Assembly (NCBI GenBank): GCA_030612945.1
Contig: JAUWMY010000165.1
Coordinates: 1 to 6,206, forward strand
DNA length: 6,206 bases
Reading direction: 5' to 3'
Origin: Desulfobacteraceae bacterium
Lineage (GTDB): Bacteria; Desulfobacterota; DSM-4660; Desulfatiglandales; Desulfatiglandaceae
Shown here: positions 1 to 4,250 of the stretch, one piece after another
Layout: every line of letters starts with the position of its first letter
Position numbering within the stretch: position 1 is the first letter of the stretch
Position numbers and translations under genes: made by a program
The notes under the pieces: generated by a model
What the model was told of the DNA's origin: nothing
Databases searched by the model: none
What the model saw: the letters and a program-made list of their open reading frames with translations, nothing else

Positions 1-167
1 CATCGGCCAGAATCGCCGGTTGAATCGGAACACGAACTCGTTGAGATAGCCCTGCAAGTGCGTCGGGCTGACTCCGTATACGCTCCAGATGGCTGGCGCA
101 GGCCGTCTGCCGTCTCATCAGGGAAAAGATGCTGAAACTCCAACAGAGTCCGAGGGTAATCTGACAT
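1..167 (-). pseudogene. IS1595-family (ISXO2-like) transposase remnant, internally deleted, running off the left edge
   Basis: On the minus strand an ATG at 167-165 opens MSDYPRTLLEFQHLFPDE, which resembles the N-terminus of IS1595-family transposases (typically ...YPRTLxEFxxxFPxEEAC...). After about 18 residues the match stops. From about position 96 to position 1, in another frame, the reading is AIWSVYGVSPTHLQGYLNEF and continues VFRFNRRFWPM. This resembles the C-terminal ISXO2-like domain of the same family (HLQxYLDEFxFRFNRR). The two ends are therefore joined by an internal deletion of roughly 200 residues plus a frame change, and no active product is possible. The C-terminus continues beyond the window. 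The IS terminus probably lies between the start codon and about position 215, where a tgtcaaccggatagg motif occurs, but I could not identify the second inverted repeat. The family assignment rests on remembered motifs; the deletion is read directly. Confidence 0.7.
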
Positions 168-246
168 GCGCAGGATCATACCCCCAAAGCACCAACCTGT
201 GTCAACCGGATAGGCATGTCATGTGAATATAAAAAAGGGGTCGGAT

Positions 247-549
247 ATGGGTAAGAAATGGACGCTGTTATTATCAATCGCCGTGTTGTTCTGTGTCGTT
301 TTTTCCGCCGTGGCTAAAGAATCGGCTACCGGGGTATCGTCAGAACTGACCTGGCCCCGGGAAATTGTCACGCCGGAGGCCACCATCACCATCTACCAGC
401 CTCAGCTGGAGGAGTTTGAGGGCAACAAACTCGCCTCCCGTTTTGCCGCTTCTGTTCAGTCCCCCAAGATGAAAGAACCTGTATTCGGGGCGGTGTGGGT
501 TGAGGCCCGGGTGGAAACGGACCGGGATATGAAGGGGTCAAATCTTTGA
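247..549 (+). pseudogene. N-terminal fragment of a secreted protein of unknown function, truncated by an inserted element
   Basis: ATG at 247 is preferred over the in-frame GTG at 223 because AAGGGG at 235-240 sits 6 nt upstream and the resulting N-terminus is a clean signal peptide (MGKKWTLLLSIAVLFCVVFSAVA, about 23 residues). The mature part contains TWPREIVTPEATITIYQPQ, then FGAVWVEARVETDRD. I associate this pattern with long secreted or periplasmic hypothetical proteins of several hundred residues, sometimes labelled carbohydrate-binding family V/XII; function is not established and this recognition is from memory. At residue 95 the native sequence ends. The last codons (ATG AAG GGG TCA AAT CTT TGA) run into the left inverted repeat of the element at 534-1083, which supplies the stop codon. 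Only about 100 residues remain. A possible in-frame continuation exists after the element (1085-1162). Confidence 0.65.
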
Positions 550-556
550 ATGACTT
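534..556 (+). repeat. Left terminal inverted repeat of the RAYT-derived element
   Basis: It begins ggggtcaaatctttga and continues atgactt. The reverse complement of 1061-1083 matches at 21 of 23 positions, the mismatches being at repeat positions 17 and 22. The TGA at 547-549 within it terminates the upstream secreted-protein frame. Confidence 0.8.
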
Positions 557-586
557 ACCTGTAGTGATCTGCTATATTTACAAATC

Positions 587-1056
587 ATGTCCAGACCACT
601 TAGGATAGAATTCCCAAATGTATGGTATCATGTTATGAACCGTGCAAGGCTTGGGCAGGAGGCTTTTCACGCCAGGAGGGGTGTGGAGAATGAGGCGAGT
701 GATCTTGCTATCTATCTTTTAAGATATATTCGAAGTGAGCGTTTAGAAAAGATAGGTGAGGAATTTAATTTAAATAATTACAGTTCCGTTAGCAATGCAA
801 TCAGTAAGGGCTTGCGTAAAAGTAATTTCACAGAATTGGCGCCCAAATTTAAGTTAGATTTGGTTGCGCCGATTGAGCAAAACCACAGGAACAGTATTAT
901 TATTTCGAGGATTTTGCGATTGAGGCGCAGGCAAAGATGGCCTGAAGATGGGATGCGAAAATGTGAAGTTATTTTTACGCAAGCCCTAAGGTAAAGAGAA
1001 GGTTGAGAAGCAATAAGTTCAAAAAGCGTTATGGGCAAATATTTGATTCACTATAA
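587..1056 (+). pseudogene. REP-associated tyrosine transposase (RAYT), core deleted and interrupted by a MITE
   Basis: ATG at 587 opens MSRPLRIEFPNVWYHVMNRA, the characteristic N-terminus of RAYT/TnpA_REP (Y1_Tnp) proteins. About residue 28 the reading jumps to RRGVENEASDLAIYLLRYIR...LEKIGEEFNLNNYSSVSNAIS, the C-terminal DnaA-like helix-turn-helix region of the same family. The missing roughly 200 residues include the H-x-H metal-binding motif and the catalytic tyrosine, so the product is inactive. The frame then enters a 179-bp MITE at 808 and would end at 994 as a 135-residue chimera. Removing the MITE and one TAA copy (808-989) joins AGT AA|G GTA and gives ...NAISKVKRRLRSNKFKKRYG then QIFDSL and TAA at 1054. 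That is a proper RAYT C-terminus and a 95-residue ancestral remnant. The core deletion therefore came before or independently of the MITE. Confidence 0.85.
808..986. mobile_element. Nested 179-bp MITE-like element with 24-bp inverted repeats and TAA target duplication
   Basis: The left end 808-831 starts gggcttgcgtaaaa and the right end 963-986 finishes ttttacgcaagccc. Left and reverse-complemented right ends match at 22 of 24 positions. The element is bounded by TAA at 805-807 and TAA at 987-989, consistent with a 3-bp target-site duplication. Excising the element with one TAA restores a continuous RAYT reading frame, which independently confirms the boundaries. The interior shows no recognisable transposase; the open frame through it gives a low-complexity basic peptide of no known family. 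A 3-bp TNA duplication recalls the IS1031 subgroup of the IS5 family, but the parent element is not identified. Confidence 0.85.
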
Positions 1057-1060
1057 AGAA

Positions 1061-1083
1061 AGGTCAATCAAAGATTTGACCCC
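1061..1083 (-). repeat. Right terminal inverted repeat of the RAYT-derived element
   Basis: It ends tcaaagatttgacccc, the exact reverse complement of the first 16 bases of the left repeat at 534. It lies 4 bp after the transposase stop codon (TAA 1054-1056), as expected for a compact element. Confidence 0.8.
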
Positions 1084-1254
1084 TCTCAAGGGGCTATCCC
1101 TAAAACGGTTGATTTTCACGCCCGGACGCATTAAAAAAAAGGCATTGAAATTATACGCGCGATGAAATCTATCCGCGAAATCGGTCCATCATTTGAAAAC
1201 CGCATGACCCCTTCTCAGTTCTGGAGTCGTTATTCGGAGGGGAAGTTTAAGTAA
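1084..1254 (+). other. Decayed coding fragments downstream of the element; includes a 30-codon ORF at 1162-1254
   Basis: Two readings are possible and neither is recognised. From 1085 the frame reads LKGLSLKRLIFTPGRIKKKA then LKLYAR and TGA at 1163. If the element 534-1083 is removed at its repeat boundaries, this frame is in phase with the truncated secreted-protein gene (...ETDRDMN-LKG...), so it may be a degenerate piece of its 3' part. In another frame an ATG at 1162 opens MKSIREIGPSFENRMTPSQF then WSRYSEGKFK and TAA at 1252. This looks protein-like in composition and can be extended upstream only to a TAA at 1132 beside a run of eight A. It could be the C-terminal scrap of another gene. 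No Shine-Dalgarno sequence precedes 1162, so independent translation is doubtful. Confidence 0.3.
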
Positions 1255-1513
1255 GGCAAAGGGACGAAGGGCCTGAATTCTTTATTTTTCAAAAAATCGA
1301 AAGGAAGCTTGATGGTCTTGTAAAAAGTCCGAATTTATATTTTTGACGCCCATAACTATTTGATATTCCAATATATAAATTATTGTTTTTGTGTATTTTG
1401 TGCCTTTTTGCGGCTATATCAAGCTTGAACTTTGAAATAATTTGTGGTATTGGCATGAACCGAACATCATTCAGACAGGCAAGACAAGATATGACTTAAG
1501 AAAGGAGTCTTCG
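1255..1513. other. AT-rich spacer and presumed promoter region of the DUF481 gene
   Basis: No gene was found. The segment contains a 9-bp perfect inverted repeat, aagcttgat at 1305-1313 and atcaagctt at 1418-1426, about 104 bp apart. Between them is a strongly AT-rich stretch (tattccaatatataaattattg). A weak sigma-70-like pair is TTGAAC at 1425-1430 with TATTGG 17 nt later, both poor matches. The segment ends with AAGGAG at 1502-1507, a good ribosome-binding site 6 nt before the ATG at 1514. The in-frame ATG at 1442 has no such site and would add 24 residues of unlikely leader. Confidence 0.4.
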
Positions 1514-2662
1514 ATGCAACCTATGACAACATATAAAACCCAATCCAGGGCCAAAACTATTCTATCCAGTAGTGGCCTTTTTCAAAAAAAGACGTCTTTG
1601 AAAACAGCATTCAAACAGGGGAGGCGATGCTTGAGGCCTTGCTGGATGGCCCTCCTCCTGGCCATTATGCTCCTGGGTTACGCCCATGCGGATGAGGTGA
1701 TCATGAAAAACGGCGACCGGCTCCAGGGCAAGATAGTCTCTATGGAATCAGGCAAACTGGTGTTCGAGACCGCATACGCGGGCAAGGTCACCATTGCCTG
1801 GGATCAGGTGGCCCGGCTTACCTCCGAAGACATCCTGGAGATCTCTCTCCCAGATGAAAAGGCCTTTAAGGGCAAAGCTATTACAGCGGAGGATGGTACC
1901 CTTGTGCTGAAGCCTGAAACCGGTCCTGACACAGAGCCCATAGCCATGTCCCAGGTACAGACTTTAGCGCCTCCAAAGCCTCCTGAGAAATGGAAATTCA
2001 ATGCCCGGATTACCGCTGGAGCCGATATAGAGAGGGGAAACACTGATAACGATAATTACAACGCCGATTTCCGACTTGGACTCTCAAAACGTCCCCACAG
2101 GATCACCCTCTTCGGTGAGTATAATCTTGAGAATACGCGTGGAGAAAGAAGCTCAGACAACTCCCTCCTCAACCTCGATTATAACCGTTTCATGTCCGAG
2201 AAGTGGTATCTCTTTGGCAACGGCCGGACCGAAAGGGACAAGTTCCAGGATTTGGATCTGTTGTGGTCCGTGGCCGGTGGCGTGGGTTACCAGGTATGGG
2301 AGTCCAAGAAGAAGAATCTCAGCCTGCAAATAGGCCCGAGCTATGTGAGTGAAGATTACAGCGAGCCACAACCGAGTTTTGACAACAAAGACCACCGGGA
2401 TTATGCCGCAGGGTTCTGGGGCATTGACTTTGACATGTGGTTTTTCAATCGGGTTCTGCAGCTTTTCCATCATGATGGCGGTTTTGTAAGCCTTGAAGAC
2501 AGCGATGTATGGCGGCTGCGCACACGGACCGGGATTCGCATACCCATCGTACACAATATTTTCACTTCCCTGCAGTACAATTACGACTGGGTCAACTCCC
2601 CGGCGGACGGGAGAGAGAATTATGACAGCCGGGTGCTCTTCAAGCTGGGATGGGAATACTAA
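1514..2662 (+). CDS. Exported DUF481 (YdiY-like) outer-membrane beta-barrel protein
   Basis: The 382-residue product has three parts. Residues 1-59 are an export signal with an unusually long basic N-region, a hydrophobic core (MALLLAIMLLGYAHA) and likely cleavage after Ala59. Residues 60-155 form a small beta-rich domain (DEVIMKNGDRLQGKIVSMES...), the SH3/Sm-like type often found before DUF481. Residues about 160-382 are the DUF481 barrel, with alternating aromatic and polar strands (GADIERGNTDNDNYNADFRL, YNYDWVNSP, SRVLFKLGWEY). The terminal Tyr after alternating hydrophobics is the usual BAM-recognition C-terminus of outer-membrane barrels. DUF481 includes E. coli YdiY, described as a putative salt-induced outer-membrane protein; its transport or structural role is unproven. 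The gene is about 130 residues longer than YdiY because of the extra N-terminal domain. The start at 1514 is supported by AAGGAG 6 nt upstream; a TTG start at 1631 is a serious alternative. It stands alone, with no co-oriented gene within 350 bp. Confidence 0.85.
   Translation: MQPMTTYKTQSRAKTILSSSGLFQKKTSLKTAFKQGRRCLRPCWMALLLAIMLLGYAHADEVIMKNGDRLQGKIVSMESGKLVFETAYAGKVTIAWDQVARLTSEDILEISLPDEKAFKGKAITAEDGTLVLKPETGPDTEPIAMSQVQTLAPPKPPEKWKFNARITAGADIERGNTDNDNYNADFRLGLSKRPHRITLFGEYNLENTRGERSSDNSLLNLDYNRFMSEKWYLFGNGRTERDKFQDLDLLWSVAGGVGYQVWESKKKNLSLQIGPSYVSEDYSEPQPSFDNKDHRDYAAGFWGIDFDMWFFNRVLQLFHHDGGFVSLEDSDVWRLRTRTGIRIPIVHNIFTSLQYNYDWVNSPADGRENYDSRVLFKLGWEY
1618..1633 (+). promoter_or_regulatory. 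Alternative ribosome-binding site and TTG start inside the DUF481 gene
   Basis: GGGGAGG at 1618-1624 lies 6 nt before an in-frame TTG at 1631. Starting there gives MRPCWMALLLAIMLLGYAHA, a conventional 20-residue signal peptide, and a 343-residue precursor. The mature protein would be the same. The upstream ATG also has a good site, so the sequence alone does not decide which is used. Confidence 0.4.
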
Positions 2663-2674
2663 ATCGTCATAATC

Positions 2675-2691
2675 CACTGGTTTTACCGGTG
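2675..2691 (+). terminator. Weak hairpin after the DUF481 gene
   Basis: CACTGG (2675-2680) pairs with CCGGTG (2686-2691), with one G-T wobble, around the loop tttta, 13 nt after the stop codon. No T tract follows (gagaattg), so this is at best a weak or processing hairpin and not a canonical intrinsic terminator. Confidence 0.25.
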
Positions 2692-2741
2692 AGAATTGAA
2701 AAGGTTATACCGTTTCAGGCGTATTCGTGAAGACCATAAAC

Positions 2742-2891
2742 TCGAAATCCGAATATCGAAATCCGAAACAAATTCGAAATTCAAATTTCCTAATGTTCAA
2801 AACGGGTACTAAGAAGCCAGTTATATATAGGCGATGTGTACAGAAGGGTTTTGGTCATTTGGTATCGTTTCTGATTTCGATATTCTTATTT
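2742..2891. repeat. Intergenic repeat with 25-bp imperfect inverted arms and 7-bp periodicity
   Basis: The left arm 2745-2769 and the right arm 2867-2891 are inverted copies matching at 22 of 25 positions, with the exact core gaatatcgaaatc. The left arm also shows a 7-bp period from 2742: tcgaaat, ccgaata, tcgaaat, ccgaaac, aaattcg, aaattca. A 60-codon open frame across this repeat (2727-2909) has lysine- and asparagine-rich, repeat-derived content and is not a gene. The arms could form a long hairpin in RNA, or mark a MITE-like unit of about 150 bp. Confidence 0.6.
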
Positions 2892-2919
2892 AAAATCAAC
2901 TATTGCTGACTATTTCCGC

Positions 2920-3007
2920 GGCCCCTTTTAGGGGTCTTCCTCATACCACCAGTTTTCTTGGTGGCTTCTGATTGGACCCTCAACGGTCATATCAAGGATA
3001 GAGGGCC
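2920..3007 (+). promoter_or_regulatory. Three consecutive hairpins in the mnmA leader
   Basis: Hairpin 1: GGCCCC (2920-2925) with GGGGTC (2931-2936), one wobble, loop tttta. Hairpin 2: CCACCA (2946-2951) with TGGTGG (2959-2964), loop gttttct. Hairpin 3: GGACCCTC (2974-2981) with GAGGGCC (3001-3007), one bulged A. A competing small stem GACC/GGTC (2975-2978 with 2985-2988) excludes part of hairpin 3. None has a strong T tract; hairpin 1 is followed by ttcctc and could be a weak terminator of transcripts arriving from upstream. The alternating pairings could also be a regulatory leader. I recognise no known riboswitch consensus. Confidence 0.35.
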
Positions 3008-3042
3008 AGATCTTTCAAATTAATAAATATTTTGATTATGGA

Positions 3043-4128
3043 ATGAGAGAAAAGCCTACATCAGTGGTGGTCGCCCTTAGCGGAGGAGTGGATAGTGCTA
3101 TGGCCGCTGCCTCTTTGAGAATAGCAGGGTGGGAGGTCTATGGACTCCATTTTTTGCTGTCAGGCTCCCTTTCAAGAACAGATGCTAAAATCGTTGCCGT
3201 TAAGCAGGTTGGCGAGCATTTAAAGATCCCCTTAGAGGTATTGGACCTTAGAAAGACATTTCGTCGATCCGTGATTGACCCGTTTGTAGATGCCTACTTG
3301 AAGGGACTCACCCCCAACCCGTGTGTGGTGTGTAATCAAAAGATAAAGTTTGAATTCCTTCTCGACTATGCAAAACAGAACGGAATTGATTACATCGCCA
3401 CGGGCCACTATGTAAGGATCGGGAAAAAAGATGAAAACCAGTATTTCGAGCTATTGAGGGGAAAGGACAGGCGTAAGGATCAATCGTATTTTATGCACCG
3501 TCTCAACCAGTCTCTTTTATCAAAGGCCGTTTTCCCACTGGGCGAGACAACCAAAGACGAGGTGCGAAAACAGGCGCTTGAGATGGGGTTGCCTGTTCAC
3601 TCTGTTCCCGAGAGTCAGGAGATTTGTTTTATTCCGGAGAATGAATATCGTTCTTTTATTGAGAATCAAAGGGGCCCCGGGGTGAACGAGTCCGGAAATA
3701 TTATCAATAATCGTGGCGAGATACTCGGGCAACACACCGGAGCCTTCAGGTATACTATTGGTCAGAGACAGGGGCTTGGGATCGCTTCGCCTCGTCCATA
3801 TTATGTGAAGGAAATCAGGCCGGGGACAAATGAGGTGGTTGTGGGAAGAAAAGAGACTCTCTACTTAACCAGGTTGGAGGCGCATGGATTCAACTGGATA
3901 GGAGAGGTGCCTGCTCGAAGCATTATGGAGGCGCAGGCCCAGATACGTTACCGGCATAGACCTGCGTCGGGCCGTCTTGAGGTCATTTCTTCAGATAAGG
4001 TGGCGTTTGTTTTTGATGAACCCCAATGGGCTGTTGCCCCCGGTCAGGCGCTTGTCTGTTATGAGGGAGAGCGAGTACTGGGGGGTGGGTGGATAGGGAA
4101 GGCACAAGGCGAAAGGCGCAAAGTCTAA
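3043..4128 (+). CDS. mnmA: tRNA-specific 2-thiouridylase MnmA
   Basis: This cytoplasmic enzyme adenylates and thiolates C2 of wobble uridine 34 in tRNA Lys, Glu and Gln, using sulfur relayed from a cysteine desulfurase. The 361 residues match the usual family length. The ATP-binding PP-loop is SGGVDSAMAA at residues 13-22. The catalytic cysteine should be Cys97 in NPCVVCNQKIKF (E. coli Cys102 by family alignment), with its partner Cys195 in SQEICFIPEN. The tRNA-binding signatures ATGHYVRI (119-126) and KDQSYFMHRL (145-154) are present. The central and C-terminal beta domains follow (TGAFRYTIGQRQGLGI, then the terminal GGGWIG). No convincing Shine-Dalgarno sequence precedes the ATG (ttatgga), and there is no in-frame start just upstream, so initiation may be weak or leader-dependent. 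The last codons (IGKAQGERRKV) extend past the normal GGGWI end into a 7-bp tandem repeat that supplies the stop codon. Confidence 0.95.
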   Translation: MREKPTSVVVALSGGVDSAMAAASLRIAGWEVYGLHFLLSGSLSRTDAKIVAVKQVGEHLKIPLEVLDLRKTFRRSVIDPFVDAYLKGLTPNPCVVCNQKIKFEFLLDYAKQNGIDYIATGHYVRIGKKDENQYFELLRGKDRRKDQSYFMHRLNQSLLSKAVFPLGETTKDEVRKQALEMGLPVHSVPESQEICFIPENEYRSFIENQRGPGVNESGNIINNRGEILGQHTGAFRYTIGQRQGLGIASPRPYYVKEIRPGTNEVVVGRKETLYLTRLEAHGFNWIGEVPARSIMEAQAQIRYRHRPASGRLEVISSDKVAFVFDEPQWAVAPGQALVCYEGERVLGGGWIGKAQGERRKV

Positions 4129-4140
4129 GGTCAAAGACGA
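4099..4140 (+). repeat. Degenerate 7-bp tandem repeat spanning the mnmA stop codon
   Basis: Six successive heptamers read aaggcac, aaggcga, aaggcgc, aaagtct, aaggtca, aagacga, with consensus AAGGCNN. The mnmA TAA at 4126-4128 falls across units four and five, so the enzyme's last residues are repeat-encoded. Confidence 0.6.
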
Positions 4141-4219
4141 AGTTGTTAGCTAGTGCCCATCCATAAATGGCTATTTCCCGCATTCTCTGCATCAGATTCG
4201 GATTTTAATTCTCGAATTT

Positions 4220-4250
4220 AGGTGCAAATCAGATGAACCAATGACCAATG
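4220..4250 (+). promoter_or_regulatory. mtaB translation start region with a 3-codon upstream ORF
   Basis: The only Shine-Dalgarno-like sequence (AGGTG, 4220-4224) is 8 nt before an ATG at 4233 that encodes Met-Asn-Gln and then stops (TGA 4242-4244). The mtaB ATG at 4248 follows 3 nt later without a site of its own. The ATGs at 4241 and 4248 lie within two exact heptamer copies, ccaatga ccaatga (4238-4251). An in-frame TGA at 4242 rules out any start further upstream for mtaB. Re-initiation from the mini-ORF is possible but inferred. Confidence 0.35.

Larger units (their letters stand above)
534..1083 (+). mobile_element. RAYT-derived non-autonomous element with 23-bp terminal inverted repeats
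   Basis: The ends at 534-556 and 1061-1083 are inverted copies of each other: ggggtcaaatctttga matches perfectly over 16 bases, and 21 of 23 bases match overall. Between them lies a REP-associated tyrosine transposase gene that has lost its catalytic middle, and inside that a second element. RAYTs are single-strand (HUH/Y1) transposases that act on flanking inverted REP-type repeats and usually do not leave target duplications; none is visible here (flanks gatatgaa and tctcaagg). The element interrupted a secreted-protein gene. It cannot transpose by itself but retains both ends, so it could in principle be mobilised by a related full-length RAYT elsewhere. The exact outer boundary could be one base wider (533-1084), because the next base pair also matches. 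Confidence 0.75.

Noticed and set aside
778..1038. 86-codon minus-strand ORF across the MITE
   Set aside because: It crosses the MITE boundaries and reads partly antisense to the RAYT tail, so it cannot be an ancestral gene.
1443..1460. Possible sigma-54 promoter around tggtattggcatgaac
   Set aside because: The GG and GC dinucleotides are not at the required -24/-12 spacing.
2153..2677. 174-codon open frame on the minus strand opposite the DUF481 gene
   Set aside because: It lies wholly antisense to a well-supported gene, its peptide matches no family I know, and it has no ribosome-binding site. It reflects codon composition of the sense gene.
2742..2783. CRISPR-like short repeats
   Set aside because: Units are 7 bp and degenerate, with no spacers and no cas genes nearby.
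2727..2909. 60-codon plus-strand ORF
   Set aside because: It is composed of the intergenic repeat and its inverted arm (KSEYRNPKQIRNSN...), with no start signals.
2920..2942. Intrinsic terminator at the GGCCCC/GGGGTC hairpin
   Set aside because: The stem is short with one wobble, and the following ttcctc is not a proper T tract. It is kept only as part of the leader hairpins.
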